Both the position numbers and the translations under genes were made by a program. A stretch of DNA of 64,000 bases, from assembly GCA_029851415.1 (NCBI GenBank), contig CM056744.1:120126838-120190837 (forward strand), given 5' to 3'. Shown here piece by piece: positions 10,800 through 21,690 of this stretch; the stretch's first letter is position 1, and every line of letters starts with the position of its first letter. The notes below the pieces were generated by a model. The model was not told where the DNA came from. It worked only from the letters and a program-made list of their open reading frames with translations, and did no database searches. Source of the stretch: Eretmocerus hayati. Taxonomy: Eukaryota > Arthropoda > Insecta > Hymenoptera > Aphelinidae.

Positions 10800-12761
10800 A
10801 CTTGGAGAATATCAGCCAGAAAAAATATAATGACTTTTCTGAATAGAAATATAGTTTTTGTTACAATAAAAAAAATCTAATAATTTCCCAGGTAAAGTCA
10901 ATCCCTAGGGCTTTTTCAGACAAGGTTATCCCTTCCAGGGAGGAATTTTAGTATTTTTTTCAGGTAAGGTTAGTCAATCTAGGGGAAAATCTAGTGATTC
11001 CGGATGAAGAATGATCACGCAGATTTATATCAAGAAATACAATATGGTAAATTATTCACAAACGAGTCGATCAGGCTACAAAATCGGTTGCACCTCTGTG
11101 TGATACTGATTTCAATGTCAATGAAGCTAGTAAGAGTAATTCCTTGTCACAAGATTACTGCATGAGACAACGAGCTCATCGAAAATCCGTTGCAAACGGT
11201 TGAAAAGAGCGACAAGTATCTGCAACGACTGCAAGAAGAGCTCACAAAAAATACAGAGAATGAGATAGTAGAGCTGCTGGAAAAGGGCTGGTGTCTAGTG
11301 CACCGTCGTGTGTTTCTCGGTACTCGCGTGCAAGTAGAGATGTTTGAGCGTACACAATACGAGAAAGAGAGAGCGAGGCAACAGTTAATTTTCGTCAAGC
11401 CTGCGGGCGGAGTCGAGAGGCAGCGAATACAAAGCAGATGTGGATTGCAGATGGGCAGGCAAAGTCAGAGATAGAAAGAGAGGGAAACATTTGCGTCGAA
11501 GCCAGCAAAGAAGCTAGCTTTTTCATTAGCTGGCGTACCCGCGAAAGTCCGGCATTTTGTTTAATTAACACGGCGAAATCTTACGTTAAACATAACCTCC
11601 AGGTAGGATGTGTCAAGTTACCCTCTGTGAGTACTCGGTTTTCGCTGTGATGATACTCGTTTGTATTCCTCTCAGATTGTAACCTACTGTGCTATAATAG
11701 GCCAAAAATGAACAGTGAAATTGGTCATCCGGAGGCTGAATAGTTACGGTTTTATTTCGTTAGCCTGTGAGACACATTGGCACATTACGAGCTGCTCTGT
11801 GCGCTTCATAAATCCGATGAACGATGGTATTTGGGTGAGCTTGCAGAGGGAGAGATTGGGATGTAGATGATTCACTCGTAATTCCAAGATTGGACGGATA
11901 AACGGAAAGGTTCTCAAATCCTCCACAGTGAGATTAGGGGACCCTTAGATTCAATCCAAGAATTTGAGAATGATGATATTGATCCTAGTTTGATCATTCA
12001 CAACATATGGATCGGACAAGAGCGATGTTTATTCACAGCGTTAATTTTGATACTCAATCTGCCTGCAAGTAAAGAGCCCCTAACTGATTGAAAAATGTTT
12101 GGATCATTACATAAGCCATTAATTGCCTTGATTTGGTAGTAGTGAAATAGAAAGATGGACTACTTTGAGCGACTCACAGAAATCAACTAGTGGAGGATTC
12201 GAGGCCCACAGAGTTACGAAACTCATAACCCACTCAGATACAGGGAACGATATCAATGTTTTTATCAACTTGTATTATCCTGCTATGATACTCCTGCTTG
12301 ATCGAACAATCCGATTCCATTGTTCATCCAGTGATTCGCTGACGCAACAATGATGCCGTTTATTCTAACAGTAACACTGCATCGATGGAACGACTAGTAG
12401 CCTGTATTATCGACGCATCAGAAAAATGAGAAGGGGAACATAATTACAGAATCCGCATCAACGAACGAGTGGATTATTAACAAACCGTTCTAGATGAAGT
12501 ATTATTCATTTCAAATTCACTCGTTTGTTGAACTTCTGGTAAGGGAAAGGTACATGGGAGGAGGTATATTTTTGAAATTTCTACAGTATTAGTGATCAAA
12601 GAGCTCTCACTATATATTTTGTTGCAGTAGCCATAGATATAACTCATGTTGGTGGTAAGTTGGCTATTCTAATGGTCAGATACTCAAAATATCCAATATA
12701 ACCCCAAAAGTGCACTTAATACATCCAAATATCTCAATTGAAGTTGACGTATACTCTGTCT
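10800..12761. other. No gene seen
   Basis: An imperfect repeat of GAAAATYTAGTGATTC occurs at about 10783 and 10985. A 94-codon plus-strand frame at 11190-11474 is rich in Glu/Arg but has no recognisable domain. Confidence 0.45.
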
Positions 12762-13025
12762 GATGAACTTATTTGTGCTTTGAAGGTATGTATTCGAAGG
12801 GTCAAAAGGCGACATTTTGGGATGGGATAATGATGAAATTCCTCAATAATGGATTGTGGAAAGATATTCATCAGTAATTCAGCAAATTTATTGATGATAT
12901 TACAATAAATTAATGGAAATCGTCAAATAAATTCCTTTCAGAGCTAAAGTTCACCATTATCTTAACACAAAGAGTTGCTCTTTGACCCTCTGAATACATC
13001 CCTCACAAGCACAAATAAGTTCATC
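12762..13025. mobile_element. Short MITE with 50 bp TIRs
   Basis: Arms 12762-12810 and 12976-13025 are inverted copies starting GATGAACTTATTTGTGCTT. The 165 bp centre shows no open frame. The element ends 175 bp before the large hairpin. Confidence 0.65.
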
Positions 13026-13199
13026 AATTGTGTGCGCTCACCCTAATCTTGGTATTTAGATGTTTCCAGTGTATTCTTGAGGTCATGTTTGATATTTTGA
13101 GTATCTGAGATATCAATGGTCTCAGATCTGATATCTGAGATAGTATGGCCAATTGATCACCGATATAAGATATGTCTATGATTACTTTGATCAAATAGA

Positions 13200-15228
13200 C
13201 ACGGTGCTCGGGAAACAGCGATAGGTTGAACAAAATTGTCACCAAAAAGTGAACACGTGGTGATTTAGTACTACCCCCAAGGATTAAGAATCCGTTTCAA
13301 CTGAAATGGAGCAATCCCCCCTTTTTAAATGCGAGCTCAATCCGTATTTTCGAATAATAGTTGCCCGAATCACTTTTACTCGTTAAGACAGTCATGTCTT
13401 TCATCGGTCATAACTTTGGCCCATCTCAATATTTTTCAACGTACCTTAGCTCATTTTGAAGCTCTTGGATTAATCTTCAGAAAAAGTCTAAGTGCGTTTG
13501 ATTGTGATTGACTACAGCAGAGCTATCTTACTTTGAACCGATACTTGGAATTTTTTTTCTGACAAAATGCGAATTTTCGAGCTTCTATCTCCTCCGACGC
13601 ATCTTGATGTATCCGCACGACCTCAAGCGCGTTCGGAAGTTCATCTCAGGACTTTGAAAACTAATTGAATTACCCTTCAATTCTATGTATTAGGACCAAA
13701 CTATGTTGTTATGAAACGATAGAGCTTTCGTTTACTGAAAAAAGACGTTTCAGAAGTGAACCGATATCGAAATATTCCGACTGACATGTTAATAATCTCC
13801 ATTTATTGTGCAGCAGGAAAAAAGACATTGTAGCTGGATGGTGTTTTGAAATTGTATGCCGACGATAATATAAACTACTTATTACTTATGAACGGAAAGT
13901 GCAATATTTCTTACAAGATTGAGCCTTTATTCCATGATTACAGATCCTGAAAATTCATGAACAAAGTTTAATTTGACTATGAGATTTCCATATATTCATA
14001 CATTTTATCTCTATTTACAATAAACTCGTAAATACCAATATACTAAGTCAGTGATCGATCAACACGATGAGACTTGAGTGACATGAGCAGGGACTGGGTT
14101 GTGCTATGACCTCTTGATGAATTTCATTTGACATAATAGGATGGTCGTTGATTGGAATTCATGCTGATTTCTGAAGCAGTATCATTTATTTGAATTTCCT
14201 TTGGAAGACGTGCAATGCCGAGACTTATTGGATACACATGATGTATATGGTGTATTGTAAACTTATTGTCAACAATTGATATTGTGTTATTGAGATATGT
14301 CTGTTTCCTACAAGCTATTTATGTGCATCGATTGAGGATATCTGATTATTAATCAAATGTTGAAAAGTCAACTTCATCGATCACTGACTTAGTATATTGG
14401 TATTTAGGAGTTTATTGTAAATAGAGATAAAATGTATAAATATATAAAAATCTCATAGTCAAATTAAACTTTCTTCGTGAATTTTCAGGATCTGTGATCA
14501 TGGAATAAAGGCTCAATCTTGTAAGAAATATTGCACTTTCCGTTCATAAGTAATAAGTAGTTTATATTATCGTCGGCATACAATTTCAAAACACCATCCA
14601 GCTACAATGTCTTTTTTCCTGTTGCACAATAAATGGAGATTATCAACATGTCAGTCGGAATATTTCGATATCGGTTCACTTCTGAAACGTCTTTTTTCAG
14701 TAAAGCTCTATCGTTTCATCACAACATAGTTTGGTCCTAATACATAGAATTGAAGGGTAATTCAATTAGTTTTCAAAGTCCTGAAATGAAATTCCGAACG
14801 CGCTTGAGGTCGTGCGGATACATCAAGATGCGTCGGAGATAGAAGCTCGAAAATTCGCATTTTGTCAGAAAAAAAAATTCCAAGTATCGGTTCAAAGTAA
14901 GATAGCTCTGCTCTAGTCGATCACAATCAAACGCACTTAGGCTTATTCTGAAGATTGATTCAAGAGCTTCAAAATGAGCTAAAGTACGTTGAAAAATATT
15001 GAGATGGGCCAAAGTTATGACCGATGAAAGACATGACTGTCTTAACGAGTAAAAGAGATTCGGGCAACTATTATTCGAAAATACGGATTGAGCTCGCATT
15101 TAAAAAGGGGGGATTGCTCCATTTCAGTTGAAACGGATTCTTAATCCTTGGGGTTAGTACTAAATCACCAAGTGTTCACTTTTTGGTGACAATTTTGTTC
15201 AACCTATCGCTGTTTCCCGAGCACCGTG
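13200..15228. mobile_element. 2.03 kb hairpin element with CACGGTG ends
   Basis: Two arms of about 860 bp (13200-14060 and 14374-15228) are nearly identical inverted copies around a 313 bp centre. Ends read CACGGTGCTCGGGAAACAG. It is flanked by TAGA on both sides (13196-13199 and 15229-15232), consistent with a 4 bp duplication. CAC-starting ends occur in Transib (5 bp duplication) and Chapaev-type (4 bp) elements; I cannot decide. The open frames on each arm (13329-13511 and 15099-14773) are mirror images of one sequence and are not taken as genes. Each arm contains the shared CTTCAAAATGAGCTAAAG module. Confidence 0.8.
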
Positions 15229-15232
15229 TAGA

Positions 15233-17369
15233 ATGAATAATATAAGAATTTCGAAAATGTACCTCCATCTGGGTACCCTCCCATTAAGCTTGAGTCAAGC
15301 AATTTTTCCCCACAAAACTTGGGATTCAAGGATGACACCAACTAGTGTGAACCGACCATAGCCCAACTACAACCATAGCAAAATGTTTGCACAGACTCAT
15401 CTTATATCAAGGTTAACGTATCGCTAGACTCCAAGCTGACCATCCGAGCTATGCCGCATCAAACATCTCGTGAGTCCAGCCACTAGACTGCAATCTGCTC
15501 TTGGTATGGTTCACCCAACACGCGGTAGAGTACATACTACGCTTCAATCGAACTTGCCTCTGAAGCTTATAGATTTTCAGCTTAGCCAACGTGTGTTTCT
15601 ACAGAGTAGTTCTATATAACTGTAGTGGCAAAACTTGTCGTACAGCAGTGGACCACGATGTACTCGTACAGAACAAACTTGGCGACACGTTACCGTCCAA
15701 CACTTCGGATATAGCGAATGCGAGTGCAGTTCGATGCAATCCCATTCGCGGATTTTGTGCAAACGAGATCTCGTAATCTTGCTCTAAAAGCACACAGAGA
15801 GTCAGCAAAATGGTGTTAACAGTAGTACCATGGAGTGGTGGATAGCTTTTTGAGGTCAGAGTTGGATGTTTGGATGAGATCACGTTAGATGCAGTGTGTG
15901 TGTGTGTGTGTGTGTGTTGTATTATTAGAGGTGTGGGTAGGAGCATAGATAGTACGCAATGCTTGTGTATTGACTTTTAAAGTGGATAAGCGTTGACTGG
16001 ATATGAAGTTCTCAGTTTGACTATAGACCAGATTTCGGAATACTCGTACAAGAGCATAGATATCGCGATCGATGATTTTGATGTGAGATTGTGCCCTCAT
16101 TGGATGGCTGACTGGGAACTGTATTCGGGCGAGCCTGTCCCGACTTTCGAACGTAGTTGTGTTGTTTTTTGGAGATGTCATCAGTCATTCGAGATTTTAG
16201 AGTATCAATTCATTTAAGGGTCTGCAACTGTTCCGATATCAAAGCTTGAACGGGGGCACTTTGCAAATTTGGACCGTCTGACCATTCACGTATGTTGCTA
16301 CTCGAGATATATTTTCATCAAATTTCGAAATTCGGGAAGATTTCCTCATCTTTTCTATTGAGATGAACGTATCCTCACTAATCATATGAATTCAGAGATC
16401 CCCAGCCCAAGAACAAATGCTGCCATCCAATCCCCAGACCTTGGAGACTGGTACAGTATATGCAAAAAATGAGCCCTCGTACAGAGATAGCCTGTTTCCA
16501 ATGAATCAGAATAATCGTTGGCAGGTTGACCCTGAACCAATCCATCGCTAGATACCACCCGACAAGTCATTTAAATGATTGCATATGTTGAATTTCGAGC
16601 CAATCCACGTTGGGTTTCTTCTGGAGAAATTCTAAAATCAAGGTCTCAGCAGTAGCTCAATAACGACTAGCATCACTCTGCAAGTTTTCCTGGAACCATC
16701 TCGGTGCATCAACCCGTCACTTGCCTCCTCTCCCCTCTGCACCTTACTCTCTTCTAGTGATGGAATTTCTCACGATCGAGCTTTCACTCGCAAGCTCCAG
16801 ACTCATGCGCCTGGGTTAATTGCACCGTCTGTAGTCTGGGCTCGATTAAGCCCCCCTCCCCTTACTTTATACCTCACACTCTGTACATCCTGTGAAAACT
16901 CGTGCTCTTTCAAGGGGAAGGAGCGTTAGGTGCATCTGGTGCTCTGTAGAGCCTCACGTATTTATGGCTAACTCGTGACTACTGGAAACAAAAGCTCATG
17001 TCCACGACGAGGCATGAAGAAGATGTCGCACATGTGGAGATAACGTGCAGAACTGCAGAGTAAAAGAGATATGAGGCTGAGAAAGTTTGCTCGAGAGTTG
17101 TGGAGAGTATGATGGATGCTCACCAGCTAAATTCAATTGCCCAATTGGACAGTTGGATTGAATTTCACTTTCTGTTTCTCTCTGCAGATGATCGCGTTTG
17201 AAATTTTTGTTCGCAAAGAAGTTTACGGGTTTGGTTAGGGAAAGAATTGGTGCTGGGTGAGTGGAATTGTTTGAGTTAATCGAGTTTTGGGTTGAGCTAT
17301 TTTGAAATTAGAAAAATGTGAAGTGAAGTAGGACTGAGACAGCAAGCAGAGCCCTATCGTCGGTCCCTA
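15233..17369. other. No gene seen apart from the GT repeat
   Basis: Several 60-115 codon frames overlap each other on both strands around 15.6-16.2 kb, as expected by chance; none has a motif. Confidence 0.45.
15894..15917 (+). repeat. (GT)12 microsatellite
   Basis: Uninterrupted GT repeat read directly; nothing coding around it. Confidence 0.95.
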
Positions 17370-17479
17370 CGAAGATAAGCACGTCTAAATTTCACACGAA
17401 GACTAGCGCATCTCGAAAATCAAAGCGTAGTTGAGGTGTGCTAGTTTTGAGTGAAATTCACATGTGCTTGTCGTCTTCG
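17370..17479. repeat. 110 bp imperfect palindrome (small MITE)
   Basis: Arms of about 52 bp, from CGAAGATAAGCACGTCTAAA to the inverse ending CTTGTCGTCTTCG, meet with almost no loop. No target duplication is obvious. Confidence 0.6.
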
Positions 17480-18086
17480 AGCTCAAAAACATGTTTGTTC
17501 TGGCTTGCAAGAAATTAGAAATTATTCAAATATCAAAATATCATTTCGCACTAGTCTAAGGAGGAGTATGGAAAACGAAAAATAAAGTGGGACCAAATCC
17601 AGATTTCGTATCGATTAATCGATTCAGTAATTGGGAAAATCCCTATGACGAACAACTCACATTTTTCAAGGCAGAAAAAAATGAAAGAAAAAGAAAGAAA
17701 ATAGTTCTGAAGATGTAGAAAGAAGTCAGATTATCAGTAAAAATTCTAAAATCAGAAAATGCTCACCATGTAGCGTTTACATCTACAGACACTACCAAAT
17801 ATGTTCTAGAATTTCAGGGAGATCGATGGAACCAGAGAGGAGTTTTGCCGAACCATTGAAAACAATCAACATACGCACACACAGACACGGCCAGACGGGT
17901 CGAAAGATGGGGTTGTAGCTATTTTGTCAGAGGATATCAATGAGAATGGTGACCTACAGTCGATGAATCTTGGGAAACAAAGAGGACTGTAGAAATAATA
18001 TTCATCCAAAAGTTTCATTGGGGGACACTCAAATTTTTGAGAACAAATTCGACAGAAAATGGAGCTTTCTATCTCGAGGAAGCAAA

Positions 18087-18098
18087 GGGGGGGGGGGG
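18087..18098 (+). repeat. G12 tract
   Basis: Twelve consecutive G, about 100 bp before the Transib-type MITE. Confidence 0.9.
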
Positions 18099-18199
18099 TC
18101 AATTGACTTTATTTTGGAACTGATTAAATGAGACTCAGGACGATCTTGTCATCTCGATCGGGATACTAATTGCCATTTTTCATGTATTCTGACCCGTCG

Positions 18200-18380
18200 C
18201 ACAGTGGGGCCAGGGCATCTTTCTAGGGCTCAGCGCCACGCAAATTCTCAACCTATTGCCGTGTCCGGGATCGGACGGTATTCTGATAACTGAGAGCAAC
18301 ATTCCTCGTTCCCGGACATGTCAATGAGTTGAGAATTTGTGTGGCGCTGAGCCCTGGAAAGATGCGCGGGCCCCACTGTG
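18200..18380. mobile_element. 181 bp Transib-type MITE with CACAGTG termini
   Basis: TIRs of about 75 bp start CACAGTGGGGCC and end, inverted, GGCCCCACTGTG. A 5 bp GC-rich target duplication CGTCG flanks it (18195-18199 and 18381-18385). Heptamer ends of CACWRTG type with a 5 bp duplication are the established hallmark of Transib, the superfamily related to RAG1; CACAGTG is identical to the RSS heptamer. No coding capacity. Confidence 0.75.
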
Positions 18381-19103
18381 CGTCGGGAAAGAAGTTAGGC
18401 CTCAGGAATCACAGGCTCTTGTAAATTGTGAAACACTTATGGTATCTCTCCACTGTCATAACTCATTGAATTCTGATGATAGGTGAGAATGCTCGTTGCG
18501 TCATGTTTCTCGGTGCAATTTGATGATTTTCCATGAAATTCTCATCGCTAGTGCTTCATTCGTGTTTGACCTCGAAATGTTAATGCTGTCGTAAGGATCA
18601 TGTGGAATGACTTCATCATATCGTAGGAAACTCAACCACCTCAAAGTATATATGTCATGCAGTTGAATTCAAGCGCGTTGGGATATCAACTATGATGGAA
18701 GATTCAGTCACCGGAAAATTATTTCTATTTACATGATGAGTCGAATGCTCTGTAATAGGGCTCAAATCCAATATAGAGAGTATCGCGCTCAATTATCAAC
18801 ATTCTCATTGAGTTCGTTCATTATTCCGGAATGATGAATCGAAACACGAATAATATGGGTACTCTAATCAATTTTTGGGGCTCAAGATTGCCAACCTCCA
18901 GCACGATTGATTGGAAAACGATCTGTATCAACCGTCAGATTTACCTAAACTTTACAAACTCCAAAATCTCATTTTCTCCATCCCTTACATATCTTCTCAC
19001 ACTCCAAACCCAGCAAGATCGAGTACATACACCCGCTCAGTACGAGGCCAATATTCACTGCTCATTGGCTTCGACAGCTCGCTTCGTACATACGATATAT
19101 ATG

Positions 19104-21690
19104 TATAGATAGATAGATAGATAACTTTATTGGAGTCGTGGGGTGGTACCCCGTCTGACTCTGAAAGAATGATACATGAGAATTTACATATTAAGAATTA
19201 AATGCGTATTTGCATAATTGAGTTCTATGAGTAGTTGGTGTGGCGCAGAGTTATATAAGAGAATTCTACTCGAACATAATTCTGATTGTAATTGAAATTA
19301 ATTATGTGCGCAGTGCTAGAGCCCTAGTAGGAGATAAGCAAGATGTTGCATGTGGAAAGATATTATAGTTTTATAGTTTTAATGCTTCTGTAAGCTGTAA
19401 GGGGATGGTTGGAACTCCGTTTACTCGCGCTTTTTCTAACCAATCGTTCTTGTCGCGTTCGAATAGGTAGTCAAAGAGTCTTGCCTTGAACATGCTGAAA
19501 GAGGAAAGGTTGAGGTCAATCGGGGAGAGATCGTTGAGGAGTTTCGAAGCGATGATTGTGAAGGATTTGTTCCGGGCCTCGATTCTGGGAGTTTGGTAAG
19601 TTAGGAGGTCCGTCGAACGCAAAGAGTAAGCGTGGTCATTGGTCTCAGATTTTAGCTGGAACATAGAAAACAAGTAAACAGGTTCTCTGGTGGCCAAGAT
19701 TTTGAATGCCATGCAGCCAATGAGGTAGAGTCTTCTATGTTTGGCTGAAAGCAATTGAAGGGACAACCGATAGGGTGACACGTGGTCTCGCCATGGGATA
19801 TTGCCGAATATGAAGCGAATACATGAGTTTTGAAAAGATTGGAGTTTCAACTTTTGGCTTTCTTTGAGGTGATCATAGACACAAACGGCATAGTCCAGGT
19901 AAGGCAAAACGAGGGATTGTATGAGATTTTGCCTTAGCGAGCGTGTGAGTGCACGTCGATAAATTCTGAGGGTTCGAAGGGTTGCATAAACACATCGAGC
20001 AATAGAGCTTATTTGAGTGTCCCAGTCTAGTTCTGAAGTGATGTACACGCCTAGACTCTTTATGCACTTCGAGTAGGGGATTGATTTTCCGGAAACAGAA
20101 ATTTGAGGAAGAGTGTCAAACTTCAGGTGAGATAGAGATTTACTACTACCGAGAATGATGACAGTAGTTTTATCAGGATTCAGTTTAAGGTCATTGGCCG
20201 AGGCCCAGTGAGCAATGGCATTCGCATCACGGTTAAGTAGTTCCACGCAAGAATCGATCTCAGAGGACAGGCAATGTCGAAATATCTGAGTGTCATCTGC
20301 ATATATGACATGCTTAGAAAACCTCAAGACATCAGGAAGATCATTTATGAAAATCAGAAACAGAGGTGGACCTAGACAGCTGCCCTGCGGGACGCCGGTG
20401 GAAATAGGTAGCCAGTCAGAGTGGTGTCCGTCTTCAGTGCGCACAGCTTGCGTACGGCCGCGAAGGTAACTTGCCATCCAGCGTATGACTCTTTCACTGC
20501 ACCCAATTTTGCGGAGTTTGACCAAAAGTTTAGCATGCGAGATGGTATCAAAGGCTTTTGAAAAGTCAAAAGAAATGAGAATTGTGAGCATACGTTGGTC
20601 GATGGCTTGTCGGGTGTTTTCGAGAACGTCGAGCAAGGCAGTTTGAGTGGAGTGGGCAGGCCGAAAACCAGCTTGGTGCGGATCAAGTAACTTGTTTGAT
20701 AGTAAATGTGACATTAACTGATCATGTACTAGACGTTCAAGTAGCTTAGACGGTTCTGACAGCTGTGCTATAGGCCGTGTGTCTGACATACTGGCAATGG
20801 GTGACTTTTTAGCCAGCGGTATTACAGAAGAGTGCTTCCAGGGCGTGGGAAAATGACCAGTGACAAGTGATTCATTAAAAAGTTGGGTGTAATACGGTGC
20901 AAGGGGAGCAAAGGCCATGTTAAGCATTCCGGAGGAGATACCATCTACACCGATACCATGTGAGTTGCTGTTAGCCTGGGTACGGAGCACATCACTTTCC
21001 AAGACTGGAGCAAAGTCAAACGTAGGAATTTTGTCCGGAACGGGAATATTGCACGCGAATTCGATGTCATTGTCGGTGAGAGGGGGCGACGATGAGGCTA
21101 CTGAAGCGAAGTGCGCGTTCAGGGCGCTTGATGAAAAGACTGTAAGGGGAGAAGGCAGTCTTCGGTATGAAAGACCGAGTTTGCGGAGTTCCTGCCATTT
21201 TGCCTTAGGACTAGGAGCCGAGTCCAGGCGTTCAGAGATGACTCTGTTCTTGTTTGAATCAATTTTGTTTTTAATTTCACGGCGAAGTGCGTGAAATTTT
21301 TCGTAGTGGGCTATGCAGTCGGATCGTTGTGCTCTAGAGTACAGACGGTCGCGTTGTTGTATAAGGCGTTTGATGTCGGCTGTTACCCAAGGTTTGTTGC
21401 GTGTAGAGGATGCCGAGATAATTTTTATGGGTGCCAGCCGATCGAACGCTGTGGTAGTACATCTACCAAGATGGAGGGTTTTAGCATCAATGTCGTGAGC
21501 CGACAAGCTTGCAAAAACCGGATTGCTTAGATCAATGAGCTTAGGACTAGGGGCTATATCTACTTTGTTCAGATTATTTACATTATTTACAGAAATAGTA
21601 TCTCTTGTAATGCTGAGATCTGGAGAATCAGAAGGAGAATTTAGTGGGAAAATATTTATCCTAGTGTAGCATGACGCGCTCATCATTCAT
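19104..21690 (-). mobile_element. 5'-truncated CR1-like non-LTR retrotransposon
   Basis: The 3' end on the minus strand carries AATAAA (19131-19126) followed by a (TATC)n tail at 19123-19104, as in CR1/L2-type elements that end in microsatellites rather than poly(A). The body holds one long reverse transcriptase frame. The element stops just upstream of the frame's first residues, so the endonuclease and ORF1 are missing: a typical 5' truncation. No clear target-site duplication was seen. The undamaged frame suggests a recent insertion. Confidence 0.8.
19371..21686 (-). CDS. Reverse transcriptase of a CR1-like non-LTR element (N-terminally truncated)
   Basis: 771 uninterrupted residues. The order is a basic helical linker typical of the region between endonuclease and RT (residues about 100-165), then the RT domain with SFDFSKAFD (D at 374), PQGSCLGP (about 429) and the catalytic YADD at 462-465. 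A thumb/C-terminal region follows, with repeated RLYLIG/LLND-type motifs. YADD rather than FADD, and SKAFDTISH, fit the CR1/L2/Kiri group better than Jockey. The N-terminal apurinic endonuclease is absent. The enzyme would copy element RNA at a nicked target. Without endonuclease this copy is not expected to move on its own. Confidence 0.85.
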   Translation of the reverse strand: MMSASCYTRINIFPLNSPSDSPDLSITRDTISVNNVNNLNKVDIAPSPKLIDLSNPVFASLSAHDIDAKTLHLGRCTTTAFDRLAPIKIISASSTRNKPWVTADIKRLIQQRDRLYSRAQRSDCIAHYEKFHALRREIKNKIDSNKNRVISERLDSAPSPKAKWQELRKLGLSYRRLPSPLTVFSSSALNAHFASVASSSPPLTDNDIEFACNIPVPDKIPTFDFAPVLESDVLRTQANSNSHGIGVDGISSGMLNMAFAPLAPYYTQLFNESLVTGHFPTPWKHSSVIPLAKKSPIASMSDTRPIAQLSEPSKLLERLVHDQLMSHLLSNKLLDPHQAGFRPAHSTQTALLDVLENTRQAIDQRMLTILISFDFSKAFDTISHAKLLVKLRKIGCSERVIRWMASYLRGRTQAVRTEDGHHSDWLPISTGVPQGSCLGPPLFLIFINDLPDVLRFSKHVIYADDTQIFRHCLSSEIDSCVELLNRDANAIAHWASANDLKLNPDKTTVIILGSSKSLSHLKFDTLPQISVSGKSIPYSKCIKSLGVYITSELDWDTQISSIARCVYATLRTLRIYRRALTRSLRQNLIQSLVLPYLDYAVCVYDHLKESQKLKLQSFQNSCIRFIFGNIPWRDHVSPYRLSLQLLSAKHRRLYLIGCMAFKILATREPVYLFSMFQLKSETNDHAYSLRSTDLLTYQTPRIEARNKSFTIIASKLLNDLSPIDLNLSSFSMFKARLFDYLFERDKNDWLEKARVNGVPTIPLQLTEALKL

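Noticed and set aside
13329..15099. Two similar frames (60 and 108 codons) starting with the same peptide
   Set aside because: They are the same sequence read from the two arms of an inverted repeat. There is no domain, and the second arm only mirrors the first.
20917..21530. Plus-strand frames of 125 and 79 codons opposite the reverse transcriptase
   Set aside because: Antisense shadows of the RT coding sequence.
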